A DNA stretch of 64,000 nucleotides from CBDFMG01 sp965221205 [NCBI: bacterium] (GTDB lineage Bacteria > SM23-31): NCBI GenBank assembly GCA_965221205.1, contig OZ244870.1, positions 3,348,001 to 3,412,000 on the forward strand, in the 5' to 3' direction. Made by a program: the position numbers and the translations under genes. The notes under the pieces were generated by a model that saw only the letters and a program-made list of their open reading frames with translations, was not told where the DNA came from and did no database searches. Each line of letters opens with the position of its first letter. The stretch's first letter is position 1. Shown one piece after another: positions 51,287-60,964 of this stretch.

Positions 51287-52321
51287 TTAGTTTGTCCGGA
51301 CTTCCTCAATGAGCATGAGCACTTCATTTAAGAGTTCCTGCGGGTACAATTCTCCTGAAAGGTTTTCCCGAACTTTCTGACCCGCATCTAAAAATACCTG
51401 CAGATTCTCTCTCTGTGGTTTCCGAACAAATTCAATAGCATTCTTTTCGAGATAGGCAAGCGCTTCTTTATTATCTTTCCGAGTTTGTTTGACCAGCTCC
51501 CCGAACCATTTTTGACTCGAAGTAAGTAATAGTTCCTGAAGGTCCTGATCGAGTTCGTCAAACGTATTTTTTGTGATAAGAACTGCTCCAGTACCATACG
51601 TTACCGGGAGAAGTGACATATAATTTGTTCTCTCGTGCCATGACAGAGCAAGCGCACCGTATGGATGTGCGTATACTGCATTAATGAGACCGGTCTGCAG
51701 AGAGGTCAAAGCATCGGGCAGTGCCAATGGAATTGGGGTGACGTTAAGTGATTGAAATAAATCCTGTGCAAGGGGATCGCCCGTCCATGTCCACATTTTA
51801 ACTTTTTTCAAATCGTTGGTCGTTATAACTCTGTCTTTTGAAAACATATAGACAAAACCGACCTCAGCCCAGCCAAGAAGAATAAATCCCTTTTTTTCAA
51901 ATTCTCTGGCAAAGCGGTCATAAAGTTTTTCGTTGACATAGTCGATTTCATTGTAGTTATCAAACAGGAATGGAAGTTCAAGTACCCGGATCAACGGTAC
52001 AATATCTCCCAGTCCCCTGCCAGTCAATCCCGCTGCATGTAGTCGAGCAACACGGGGATTCATTTTCCTGATTATATCGCTTTCATCACCTTGTGTATTT
52101 GCATAATTTTTTATTGTAAGTCTCCCACTCGAAAGCTGCTTTAGTTCCTTACTTAAACTTTTGACAATTCTATCCGGGGTTGTATTTGACGGCGCAATCG
52201 ATGCAAATTTGATCTCATGAGTTTTCTGGGCGTTCACCGATGATACTAACAAAACACCGGCAAAAAATATAGCTCCAGCAAGTTGCCCTAGTGAACCAAA
52301 TGAATAATAAATACGGATCAT
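51287..52321 (-). CDS. dctP: TRAP transporter substrate-binding protein DctP
   Basis: About 344 residues from ATG 52321, behind AGGAAATATA; an upstream in-frame ATG (52351) exists but would precede the signal peptide (LAGAIFFAGVLLVSSVNA). Mature motifs: HEIKFASIAPSNTTPDRIVK, GDIVPLIRVLELPFLFDN, MWTWTGDPLAQDLF and SLQTGLINAVYAHPYGALAL, which carries the ligand-binding region. It captures the substrate in the periplasm. The TatT association suggests a hydrophobic or lipid-like ligand, by analogy with Treponema. Confidence 0.93.
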   Translation of the reverse strand: MIRIYYSFGSLGQLAGAIFFAGVLLVSSVNAQKTHEIKFASIAPSNTTPDRIVKSLSKELKQLSSGRLTIKNYANTQGDESDIIRKMNPRVARLHAAGLTGRGLGDIVPLIRVLELPFLFDNYNEIDYVNEKLYDRFAREFEKKGFILLGWAEVGFVYMFSKDRVITTNDLKKVKMWTWTGDPLAQDLFQSLNVTPIPLALPDALTSLQTGLINAVYAHPYGALALSWHERTNYMSLLPVTYGTGAVLITKNTFDELDQDLQELLLTSSQKWFGELVKQTRKDNKEALAYLEKNAIEFVRKPQRENLQVFLDAGQKVRENLSGELYPQELLNEVLMLIEEVRTN

Positions 52322-52358
52322 TATATTTCCTGTCTCTTTGAGTGTTTCCACTTAATCA

Positions 52359-53228
52359 CTAAAACCATGCATCTTTATGCGCAAGATACAACCGAGCTTT
52401 TTCTTTGGCAATTTCGTTTATCAATCGATACTCGGGTAAAACGTCACCCGGAGTTTGAAGTACTTCGTTTAATACTGTAACAAAACTCTTTTCATCAAAG
52501 GTCCTGACAGTATAATGCCTGGCATATAGAACCTTGGTTAACAAAAATTTACCATCGGAGAATTTCAAAGCCCGATCGAAATGTTCCTTTGCAAATTGCT
52601 GATTTCCTGCTATACCTTTCTCGACCTCGACAATACCCAGAAAAAGGTGGGCTCCGCCAAAATAATACGATTCATCAAGCTCAAGAATCCGTTCCATGAG
52701 TACCTTCACTTTTCCCATATCGGCTAAAGCTGAGAGGTCACTGGGATTTGTTTTTATATAGCTGCCCCAGGCATTTGCTGCCCAGAACAGATCCGGAATA
52801 TCACTTCTGCTTCTCGTCTGAAGCGCCAATTCGAACTCATCCAAATTGCTCTTCAGTGCACTTTTTATAGAACTGTCCCGTGACAACAATCTTCGGCCGA
52901 AATCACGAGCACGTCTATAAAATACTATTGCACGCTCTTCATCGTAGTCTTCGACAAAACCAAGAGTATACCCGGTATACCCTTCAACTGCTCGTCGAAG
53001 GAGCTTTCGGTTATCCGGATCACTTTTCAGTAATCCTTCCAACATTTTCAAAAATCCTGCAATGGAATCTTGTGCAAGTTTCCGGTCGGATTCTTCATAT
53101 ATTGCTGTCAGAGTATTGTCAATGATACTGCTTGTAGCATTGACTGCTATTTTCTGAATTGAACAATTAACGAACAGAAAAGCAGCTATCAGTAAACAAC
53201 TCAATATCTGGTTAAATTGATATATCAT
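52359..53228 (-). CDS. TRAP-associated TatT (T-component) lipoprotein
   Basis: 289 residues with lipobox FLFVNCS. Mostly helical, with TPR-like repeats (AVEGYTGYTLGFVEDYDEERA; FYRRARDFGRRLLSRDSS; ANAWGSYIKTNPSDLSALAD; GAHLFLGIVEVEKGIAGN...AKEHFDRAL). It matches the TatT family (Treponema TP0956 type), periplasmic proteins that trimerise and work with DctP in TPR-associated TRAP systems. 37 nt upstream of dctP, so the first gene of the operon. Confidence 0.9.
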   Translation of the reverse strand: MIYQFNQILSCLLIAAFLFVNCSIQKIAVNATSSIIDNTLTAIYEESDRKLAQDSIAGFLKMLEGLLKSDPDNRKLLRRAVEGYTGYTLGFVEDYDEERAIVFYRRARDFGRRLLSRDSSIKSALKSNLDEFELALQTRSRSDIPDLFWAANAWGSYIKTNPSDLSALADMGKVKVLMERILELDESYYFGGAHLFLGIVEVEKGIAGNQQFAKEHFDRALKFSDGKFLLTKVLYARHYTVRTFDEKSFVTVLNEVLQTPGDVLPEYRLINEIAKEKARLYLAHKDAWF

Positions 53229-53267
53229 GAGTATGCTACTATTATGTTAATCTTCTATTTGGTCATT

Positions 53268-54049
53268 AGGTCAAAAGCGGACTAACGTGAATTTTGATTA
53301 AAGGATGGAATAGATTTTGGTTTCTGTAATTGTATCTCTGTTCCATTTCCTTGCGGTATACCAAGCAATGATTTTTGCTGACACCATGGTACTGTAAGCG
53401 TCTTTCTTGTGCACATGACCAGAACCCCTCAAGGCCGTTACTGTGACGACGTCGACGACGTCCCGTGATGCACTATGTGTGACCGTACGCTGTTTACCAA
53501 AAAACTTCAGCGATGTATACGAACGGAACATAGCAGTGGAGAAGACACTCCCTTGCTCAGCGGTGCCCCTGATCTCGTTCATCAAGCGGTAGTCACATCG
53601 TAGTAAATAGCTTTCCGTGACGTTCCACCATACCGAAAACCTTTATTGTACCGGCATTGCTGCAACCGCTGGCTCCCGTACGTTTCCCACCAAAGCAGCT
53701 TGCATCACACTCTATCTTGCCGGAAAGTCTTCTCACTTCCTGACACAAAAAATTATAAACCTCCTGTCGATAAAGCATCTATTTGCCTCGCACCGTCGTG
53801 GCGCCAAAACCAAGACCCCTGGCAGCTTTATTGGCAGGTATCTCCAAAGAAACATAATGCAGTAGAGCAAGATCGTCCTTGAATCGCTTAGGGTTCTCTT
53901 TACAAGAACATCGAGTACATGTAAAACGATTATCACGCAAACGGTGCAGACGATCCCCAGAACAAAAGGGACATGATGTACCAACAATAAATCTAGTGAC
54001 TTTTTCTTCTATGCTAAGTATACTGTAACACTTGATCCGAAAATAACCT
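53268..54049 (-). mobile_element. Degenerate IS1595-family (ISXO2-like) element, copy B
   Basis: The more complete of two copies (the other is at 5643-6124). The minus strand reads EEKVTRFIVGTSCPFCSGDR, then FTCTRCSCKENPKRFKDDLA (C4 zinc ribbon), VSLEIPANKAARGLGFGATT, in-frame TAG (also at the same site in copy A), RRLSGKIECDASCFGGKRTG, VFGMVERHGKLFTTM, a frame break, and FSTAMFRSYTSLKFFGKQRT. Tentative inverted ends: AGGTCAAAAGCGGA (left, from 53268) and AGGTTATTTTCGGA (right, reading inward from 54049). No intact transposase. Confidence 0.8.
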
Positions 54050-54111
54050 AATTACCTTTTATTATTCACTGTAGTGAACGACAAAAAGGGGTAAAATGTT
54101 CACCGAAAACA

Positions 54112-54146
54112 AAAAATGCCTCCCTGAAAACTGGCAGACATTTTAT
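54112..54146 (-). terminator. Putative intrinsic terminator downstream of Rho-N gene
   Basis: On the minus strand AAAATGTCTGCC pairs with GGGAGGCATTTT across an eight-base loop with two mismatches, followed by a T-run. Lies about 70 nt past the stop of the 54215-54532 gene. Confidence 0.5.
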
Positions 54147-54214
54147 TACTAATAAGCAAATTCTTTTCTAATGATATGCTATAACATAATGCGTCTCCGA
54201 AAAGATGCCCCTGT

Positions 54215-54532
54215 TTAGGATACTTTTTGAATCTGCCTTTTAAGATTTCGCATTCGGCGTCTGATATTGCGAAATTGATTGCTGTTATTGACGTCCTGTT
54301 CCTGCAACTCAGATTTTTTATGTTTCAGTCTGAGTATTTCGGTTTTTATCGCACTTTTATCCTTTAAACCTTTTTTCATTTCAACTTTTGTTGATTCTAT
54401 TCCAAGTTCATCTTTTATTGCAGACACCAGTGCGTCTTTTTTCATTCCACTCACGCCACTGAGCTTTGTATGTTCCGATACATATTCTTTGAGCTGTTTT
54501 ACTGTCATTTTTTTTAATTCTGATTCAGTCAT
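54215..54532 (-). CDS. Small Rho-N/SAP-like domain protein with coiled coil
   Basis: 105 residues. The N-terminal 45 residues (ELKKMTVKQLKEYVSEHTKL, then SGMKKDALVSAIKDELGI) form a Rho termination factor N-terminal/SAP-type three-helix fold that usually binds nucleic acid. The C-terminal 55 residues (KTEILRLKHKKSELQEQD, then FRNIRRRMRNLKRQIQKV) are a basic coiled coil. GAGG lies 5 nt upstream of ATG. Cytosolic, likely nucleic-acid binding. Confidence 0.75.
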   Translation of the reverse strand: MTESELKKMTVKQLKEYVSEHTKLSGVSGMKKDALVSAIKDELGIESTKVEMKKGLKDKSAIKTEILRLKHKKSELQEQDVNNSNQFRNIRRRMRNLKRQIQKVS

Positions 54533-55664
54533 AGTTGCCTCAATATTTTAATTGTAAGAACACAAGTAGGTAGCGAACAAAATACAAAATTTCATCAGGA
54601 AATCAAAATGGTAATTTTCCACCTATTTTATGTGCACATTTCATCAAGGATAGCAGGATATAGCATACTGTTTATTAATTTAGCAGAAATAAAATTCGCA
54701 ACGTGCGATGTTAATCCTGATGCTGTATGCTGTTTTAAATAGTAATTGATAACTATATTATTCCTATTCCAATTCTTTAACAAGACGGATTTGTCCGCAA
54801 TTCAGATCGCAACATTAAGTATTTATCCAATAATATACCGTTTCTCTTATCACCTGTGATGAGAGACATGCTTCTGATAATACTCCTGCTGTAAATACAA
54901 CTCGTAACGATGGCTTAAATACAACATGCAGATCCATTAGCTTTTTGATTAAACAGATCTGGAATTTGCATCACCACCAGAAAAAAGATTCAACATCCTC
55001 AAGCCAATTAACACCTGCTTCATCTGAACATATAATCCCTCCGAAGCAGAATAGTCCGACATCGTTCAAAAGCCCTGAACATCAACGAAATTCCAAGCCA
55101 GTTCTATTGCAAGATAAACTTGCCGATAAAGAAGTATAGCATGCAAATGATAGAGGCCATTTTCCGAATACAATTTTGAACTGAAAGTTGTGAAAGAGGT
55201 TCCTTGTGAAAGATTTTTGAGTGGAAACAACACAGGAATTGTACGGGTATCTGACTCCCGAATCTCGAATGGGCGTGCATAATAAGTATCTAACCTAACA
55301 GATGCAAAATTGTCCAATAGACTCGGATGAAAAATAATACTCTCTCAACAAATAGTCTGGATAAATTTCCCAGATAGACCTCGTTTATCCCTCTTCCCTC
55401 CACTTGGGCATAAACACCAGAAATGATTATTGTGCAGAGAACTGTAATACCAATGATAATCATTATTAGTAATCATAATTGTTTTAGAGAGTAAATGAAT
55501 ACACATTTGATATTTTTTATTCTGAACCATTTCCGTCCAAACTGCGTATTATAATAATAGCACAGTAATACCATATTTATTATAAAAAAATCAAATAATC
55601 TTGATTTATTTTCTCAAGATCGGTATTTTTAATTAGTTATTACTCAAAATCATAGGTAGGCTAC
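54533..55664. other. Long gap with decayed sequence
   Basis: 1.1 kb with only short frames. A 64-codon plus-strand frame at 54945-55139 (HHHQKKDSTSSSQLTPASSE-like, low complexity) has no clear ribosome site and no family pattern. The remainder is AT-rich. May be remnants of a lost gene; nothing could be named. Confidence 0.4.
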
Positions 55665-56531
55665 ATGACTTACCACAACACAATCAGGCTGATTCTTTTT
55701 TGTCTTGTAATTAATACCGGAACATTAATAATACCGGCATCAGCTGCATTTGGACAGCGAATAAAGGCAGATGTTACAGTAAATTTGGAGCAGCTTGTTC
55801 CTGAACAACAATTTGAACTTCAAAACGTCCATAACATTATCAAACAGTATTTTGAATTTTCTTCCTGGCCGGAAGGAAAATATGATTATGAAATCTCTTT
55901 AAAAATCCAAATAGTAATAGATCGTATGCAATCGTCATTTGAGGATGTCTATCATGGTCGTCTTTTTATTGCGAGTGACGAGACCGGATTTAAGGAAGTT
56001 GATCGCCGTTGGCGGTTTCCTTATCAGCAGAACCAGCCTCTATCTCTGAATTTGAATCTTTTTGACGGTTTAACCGGATTACTTAATTTTTACACTTTGA
56101 TTGTAATTGGTGAATACATGGATCGTCTTGAACATTTTGCAGGCGATTCATTCTTTCGGCAGGCCAGAAATATAGCACTTTTCGGTCGAGCAGACCGGTA
56201 CAATTTCTGGTGGGATAAAAGAGAAGAGTTTATTGCAGGATATTTAAATGAATCACACAAAGTTTTTCGGGCAATGACCGCTTTTTATGATGCTGCACTT
56301 TATTGGAAATCGGTAAATAATGAAGAAGAAAAACTCTATGCAATGCAGGAAGCAATCAAGCTGCTTGAAGAAACTGCAAAAATTCCGGCAGAAGAGAAGT
56401 TCTTGAAAAAATTTTTCAACAAAGAATATTCACAATTATCTACTTTATTTGCCACTAACTCCAACATTCTCGACATACTCGCAAAGCTTGATCCCAACAG
56501 GCAGAATACTTCTTTGAAACAGGATAAATAG
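55665..56531 (+). CDS. DUF4835 secreted protein
   Basis: 288 residues with signal peptide (about 1-29, ending ASAAFGQ). The mature start IKADVTVNLEQLVPEQQFEL, then SLKIQIVIDRMQSSFEDVYHGR and LSLNLNLFDGLTGLLNFYTLIVIGEYMDRLEHFAGDSFF match DUF4835 (Bacteroidota/FCB group). Exported, helix-rich C-terminus; role unknown, though often near coenzyme A/DNA metabolism or cell-division genes in relatives. Ends 4 nt before the stop of the opposing FapA-like relic. Confidence 0.85.
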   Translation: MTYHNTIRLILFCLVINTGTLIIPASAAFGQRIKADVTVNLEQLVPEQQFELQNVHNIIKQYFEFSSWPEGKYDYEISLKIQIVIDRMQSSFEDVYHGRLFIASDETGFKEVDRRWRFPYQQNQPLSLNLNLFDGLTGLLNFYTLIVIGEYMDRLEHFAGDSFFRQARNIALFGRADRYNFWWDKREEFIAGYLNESHKVFRAMTAFYDAALYWKSVNNEEEKLYAMQEAIKLLEETAKIPAEEKFLKKFFNKEYSQLSTLFATNSNILDILAKLDPNRQNTSLKQDK

Positions 56532-56534
56532 TTT

Positions 56535-57939
56535 TTACAAATTTATTTCTATTATTTCATTGTTTTCTACTCTAAATCGAACTTTTGTTGATTCATCCAT
56601 GATAGTTTTTTTGGTTGAGTAGGGTTATGAAAACACCGCTATTGACTCTTGAGAGAATATCAATGGTTACATCTTTGTATTTGTTCATTTCTTCTTCAAT
56701 CTGCTTTTTTTCTTCAAGTTCTTTTTTATGATTGGGAATTTGTCCTTGCAAAACCTGTGATTTTGTGAGAAGCTGCTCCTGTTCAGAAAGTAACTTACCG
56801 ACTTTCATCTTATTTTTTATAAAGTACATAAATCGCTTTTTTAATCTCGTCCATATTCTGATCGCTTTTTACGTGCTGCTCTTCCAAATCTTCCAGTTTT
56901 TTTGTCAGCTCATCGTCAACTCCAGCTATTACTTCAGTTTTAGTTTCCTGATAATTACCCAACTCTTTTACAATCAAACCTTTTGTTGCGCGTGTCAAAC
57001 CTCCGACAATTGTTCCTTTAGATCCCTGAATTTCTATAGTTGACTCACTAATTCGTGTACTGTTGAGTACGGCTTAACCGACAATAATATTTCCTTTTGC
57101 TTTAATCGTTTGGTTTTCGCAAAATTTAAGAATTACATCACCCTTAGCTTCAATGATTCCTTTCCCTTTTCCGGCTAATCCCTTTTTTATAACAACACTG
57201 TCACCACTTATGACTTTAGCATCTTCCATAAGTCCTTCTATCTGAACATCATTTTCTGAACGAACCTCGAATCCCGATTTCACATCACCCTTAATCAGAA
57301 GAGAACCAACATAATCAATATTACCCGTCTGAAAGTCAACAGAAGTTGGAACAATACACACTGAATCGACCGAAACCGAACCACCTTTCAGTATGACATT
57401 GCCGTCAATACTGGAAACTAAAATATTAGGATTATCCGGAGAAACATTCGTATTGGGACCGGCAGGTAATTTAGCGGCTTTTCCAACTTCAGGGAGAACA
57501 GTTTCATTGAACACAGTTTTACCTTCTTTACCGGGTACTGGAGGAATAGTCTCTGCAAGCCTGTCATCCTTTTTCACATTTTGAATGAGTTGTATCTCTT
57601 TAAAATCAACATTTCCTTTTTCATCTTCTTTAGGTGCCAAATTCCGCTTCGTTAAAAACAATAATTTCACATAACCATCTTTACCATCTTCTGATGGAGT
57701 ACCGAAAGCAACATCGATACTTTCGTCAAATTGCTCATTTTTAATTATATTATGAATGAGATCGGTATCAATTCCATATATAATCTTTTCCTCTTTGAGC
57801 GCCTGAAACACACCATTTCTGCCGTTGGCTCATTTCCTCCGTCTGATGCCGATACAATTTGTATCGAAGCCCTCATGCCCTTGTCTAAAACTTTGGTCGT
57901 TACATTACTATCTCTTTTGTCTGTATTTCCGTCAGCCAT
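56535..57939 (-). pseudogene. FapA/DUF342 (flagellar assembly protein A-like), broken
   Basis: The minus strand has the DUF342 repeated beta-helix: IPPVPGKEGKTVFNETVLP, NILVSSIDGNVILKGGSVSV, GDVKSGFEVRSENDVQIEG, IKKGLAGKGKGIIEAKGDVI, then an in-frame TAA (IIVG-stop-AVLNST, where the family has Glu), IEIQGSKGTIVGGLTRATKG and a coiled coil. Frame changes near 57830, 56815 and 56620 and a tail VRFRVENNEIIEINL to TAA 56535-56537 complete the gene. Such proteins act in flagellar or polar assembly, or as cytoskeletal partners. Inactive. Convergent with DUF4835. Confidence 0.85.
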
Positions 57940-58161
57940 AGCGATTCAGGATATGTGTGTTACGCAAAGAATTATTATGTGAAAAATGAGATGATTTTAT
58001 CACGTAAGGGATAATTATCTCGTAACAGGAAGTAAGATTTACTGCTCAAAATGTCAAGGACATAAAGAATAGTGGAAAATGTGTCTGAGGAAGTTAAATA
58101 ATAGTACTGTTGGTAAAGGTGTGATAGCTATTCTTTGGTCTCAATAAACGAATCTACAATC

Positions 58162-58535
58162 TTATTTGGAACTCAGATAACCTCCATTCATTTTTTTGCC
58201 GCGATAAAGTTCTTTCATTTCTTCCAGAACAGAGTCTTTAGATATTGTTAATATCTGTGATGCTTGTGCATCCACATCCACTATATCACGGATTAGTGAC
58301 CCGTGCTTTGAATTATAGCGTTCAAGTTCCTGAGAACTCACCATATCGGGAGTATTATTACCGAAGACTCAACAAGTAGCGTTCTAACGTAATCTTGATC
58401 AAGATAATCCAACATGATCAACCATTCGTACCATGTCTTAAGATCATCTGAAATACCGGCGAGGCCAATGACACCAGAAACTAATGACCATAGGTGTCCA
58501 AACCAGATCAAAAACCGCTTCCACTTCCAATCCAT
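58162..58535 (-). pseudogene. Small membrane protein, probably frameshifted
   Basis: The first frame (58338-58535) reads RFLIWFGHLWSLVSGVIGLAGI, a membrane helix, then DDLKTWYEWLIMLDYLDQDYV and VESSVIILPIW; it meets TGA in an ATGGTGA overlap with a second frame (58162-58344) reading SKHGSLIRDIVDVDAQASQI and KELYRGKKMNGGYLSSK. Either two coupled ORFs or one gene of about 125 codons with a frame change at 58340; the second is favoured because the second frame lacks its own ribosome site. Confidence 0.45.
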
Positions 58536-58690
58536 GCCCCATCATGGCTTATTTCCTTTCCTTGTCAAGTATATAATTACCATTATAATCAATCACTGCA
58601 GAAACACCCGTAGCATCCGGTCTTACGTAGATTCGATCGTAAAGTGGTTCTTTATCGGGATGTAGTTTTGCGGATTTCCATAGTGGAGAA

Positions 58691-59098
58691 TCAATCAATA
58701 TTTAGTGTTCTCATATCTTTTCTCTGCTCTCGAACATACCCTCTTATTTTTTCTCTATAAACCTTGGGGGTTGAGATTGGAAACTTCAAATTTTTGGCAG
58801 ATGAATCATCCGATATAATTCTTATGTAGCCAGTTTTGAAAATTCTTTGAATTATTCCTTCGCAAAAACTAGTGTCTTTTACTCTGTAATATTCGACTTC
58901 TTCCTCTCTTTGGGCAAAAATACCTTTTGTCAATACGATTCTCTGAGAGGTTATTTTTAATTTTAAACTCAATGAGGTTATGATAGAGACTAATAGGCCT
59001 ATATTCCAACCAAAAATTATAAACCACAGAAATCCATGTGAGAAATAGAAGATTTTAAAGGGAATTTTTCCTTCAAAAACAATTGATTCTTCTAGCAT
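58691..59098 (-). CDS. PH-domain membrane protein (bPH2/DUF304)
   Basis: 135 residues from ATG 59098, with TTGGAG 7 nt upstream. Two membrane helices in a hairpin (KIFYFSHGFLWFIIFGWNIG, LLVSIITSLSLKLK) precede a bacterial PH domain: ITSQRIVLTKGIFAQREEEV, then YYRVKDTSFCEGIIQRIF and TGYIRIISDDSSAKNLKFPIS. The YRVKD and LTKGI patterns are typical of YdbT/DUF304. Membrane-bound, cytosolic-domain type; function unknown. Confidence 0.8.
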   Translation of the reverse strand: MLEESIVFEGKIPFKIFYFSHGFLWFIIFGWNIGLLVSIITSLSLKLKITSQRIVLTKGIFAQREEEVEYYRVKDTSFCEGIIQRIFKTGYIRIISDDSSAKNLKFPISTPKVYREKIRGYVREQRKDMRTLNID

Positions 59099-59337
59099 GA
59101 TTTGCTCCAATTAAAATTTTTAAAAGAATCATTGTTTTATTATGAAAATCCGGCAAGCCCCATTTCATCTTGAATACTAACCAGACAATCACTATGTATC
59201 CCAGAAAAACCACCAGGATTGACTTATAATACATAATATAAATACGAAAAGTCAAGAATATTTTTGAAATGGTGTGGCGTAATTTATAATGATATGGCAA
59301 AATTCAACAAAGAATTCTCTTTTCGATACCTTTAATG

Positions 59338-59510
59338 TCAGACGCTTGGTAACCCCGCTTCACTGCTTAACAGAATATACATGACATCGCCTATTTCTCC
59401 ATCTTTTATAATAGAATCACCGGCTTTTATGGCGATCTGTTTCATATGTTTTTGAATGTCGTCGAGCTGGTTATCCTGAAGACCTTTGAATTCGGTTGGT
59501 CGGCAGCAGT
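59338..59510 (-). pseudogene. Cyclic nucleotide-binding (Crp-type) domain fragment
   Basis: The minus strand reads FKGLQDNQLDDIQKHMKQIA, then IKAGDSIIKDGEIGDVMYILLSS, the N-terminal part of a cNMP-binding domain (consensus FxxL...ExxxG-D-x-MYxLxxG), then breaks off at TGA 59338-59340. The rest of the domain and any output domain are missing, probably deleted when the neighbouring element inserted or decayed. Confidence 0.6.
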
Positions 59511-59861
59511 TTGAGCAAACAAGGTTATCATTTAAAAAAATGGATGTATTATGAAAAAGACAGTTTGTTATACAGTATTGCAGACCAAGTCCGACGAAGC
59601 GGTTTTATACCGTCACTCGTAACAACGAATGAATCGGGACATCAGCCTTTGATTGAACAAAGCGAATGTGCTGAGCCGTGGCATTGGGGCAAAACCTTTG
59701 AAGAAGCAAAAGCAATATGCAATAAAGCTAATCAAGAGAAATTTGGTATATCACCTGATGAGGCTTTCGAGATTGAAATGTCCTGTATGTTTTATCCTGC
59801 AGAATTAATTATTAATCCTGCTAAAGAATTAGTGAAGACTGTATTAGGTAAAGACATATAA
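59496..59861 (+). CDS. Hypothetical protein at mobile-element border
   Basis: Up to 121 residues; the real start may be ATG 59544 or an ATG in another frame at 59551. The middle and C-terminus look genuinely coding: SECAEPWHWGKTFEEAKAIC, then KFGISPDEAFEIEMSCMFYP. The FGISPDEAFEI...SSMF pattern recalls small phage and integrative-element ORFs. No membrane segment. Next to the excisionase/recombinase relics. Confidence 0.5.
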   Translation: MVGSSLSKQGYHLKKWMYYEKDSLLYSIADQVRRSGFIPSLVTTNESGHQPLIEQSECAEPWHWGKTFEEAKAICNKANQEKFGISPDEAFEIEMSCMFYPAELIINPAKELVKTVLGKDI

Positions 59862-59891
59862 TGAAAAATTACATAATTGCAATATTAACCT

Positions 59892-59975
59892 ATCCATATA
59901 ACGGATAGGTGAGAAACGGCCCGGTGTTGGTTCCCCAACGACTGACAGTCGGCGCACAGGCACTCGGTAAATTAT
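59892..59975. repeat. Cluster of short inverted repeats upstream of excisionase
   Basis: CCTATCC and GGATAGG around 59892-59910 (7-bp arms, seven-base loop), then GTTGG-TTCC-CCAAC and CGACTG-A-CAGTCG within the next 65 nt; locally GC-rich against an AT-rich background. Lies just upstream of the HTH gene at 59991. Could be a structured leader, attachment-site remnant or small RNA. No tRNA fold could be drawn. Confidence 0.45.
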
Positions 59976-59990
59976 TAATAGAGCAGCTTT

Positions 59991-60214
59991 ATGGAAGAAA
60001 TAATGACTCAAGAGCGTGTATCAGCTGGTACAGCGGCTAAAAGGCTTGGTGTAAATAAAAAGTTTGTCTTTAAGCTCATTGAACAGGGGATACTTGATGC
60101 CCATGATATTAACAAACCTTTGAACAGCGGTCGATCTCAATACCGGATTACTGTGTGAGTTTAGACAAATATGATGAACCGACCAAGATCAAACCCGAAT
60201 CCAAGAGTGCTTAA
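59991..60214 (+). pseudogene. Excisionase-type HTH protein with TG duplication
   Basis: ATG 59991: TQERVSAGTAAKRLGVNKKF, then VFKLIEQGILDAHDINKPLN and RSQYRITV, a MerR/excisionase winged HTH. A TG dinucleotide repeat at the TGTGTGAG sequence near 60157 shifts frame; removing it continues SLDKYDEPTKIKPESKSA to TAA 60212-60214, which overlaps the recombinase ATG (TAATG). About 73 codons. Typical element-borne Xis/DNA-binding gene upstream of its integrase. Confidence 0.75.
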
Positions 60215-60922
60215 TGGATATTTCTTCTCTACCTCAACCACAGATAGGTAGAATATATTTCAAGTACCGTCAGCAGAAGGGCAAAGGAAAAATGGACAAG
60301 AATCCCATGATCTATTATGCCCGGCGGATTAATAGTCGTTATATTGATCGATCACTTGAAACTCGGGATTCTCAAGATTGCCTTAGAAAGTCTGTTCAAT
60401 ATCAGGTAATGACAGACGAAGAATATCTGGAAGCCGGAAAAGTGATCAAAGCAAAATTGAAAGTCTCTACTCTTGGTGAAGTGATCCGATATTATTTAAA
60501 AGAAGGAACTAACGAAAACAGTCCTTCCACGATTCGATCAAAAGAACAGATTTTTGCTGAGATAATAAAGGGGTTCGGCAGCAATACACCATTGAACATG
60601 ATATCGACTGAACGGATCGATACAGGTTTAAAGAGCATTCAGATTTTGATACCGTCATGGATTTGTAACTCGATTGCTTGAAAATGGTGTAGCCCCTGCA
60701 ATAATCGCGGAATTAACAGGTCAATCGGTTGAAGTAATAGTACGTGATTATAATTGAGTAGGAAAGTACTGGCACACTCTTGACAGCGCTTTAAGTGTGC
60801 TTAATATACCCTAACAGGTATTATTGGAACAAATGTATGAGGCAAGCATAAAAGTTAGTACTGATGTTAGTACACCTGACAGTTTAAAAAACAAGAAGGC
60901 AAGTAATAACAAGAACTTATGA
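60214..60922 (+). pseudogene. Tyrosine recombinase (integrase) with large internal deletion
   Basis: The N-terminal frame (60214-60640) has an arm/SAM-like core-binding part (KVSTLGEVIRYYLKEGTNEN, then STIRSKEQIFAEIIKGFG). It then jumps to catalytic box II YRHGFVTRLLENGVAPAII, ELTGQSVEVIVRDYN (His and Arg site, here without the middle catalytic Arg of box I) and W-H-T-L. The roughly 150-200 residues normally between them are gone, and TGA (60762-60764) and TAA interrupt the tail; the final frame ends at 60922. An element relic, inactive. Confidence 0.78.
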
Positions 60923-60964
60923 AGGTGTTATTAGAGAATTAAGAGTCCCATAATCTTTGTCTGC

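Noticed and set aside
54945-55139. 64-codon plus-strand ORF
   Set aside because: Low-complexity His/Ser/Pro content, no ribosome site and no family; could be a relic but not supportable.
59892-59990. tRNA or tmRNA at the integration site
   Set aside because: Palindromes are present but no acceptor stem, T-loop GTTCGANNC or anticodon arm could be matched.
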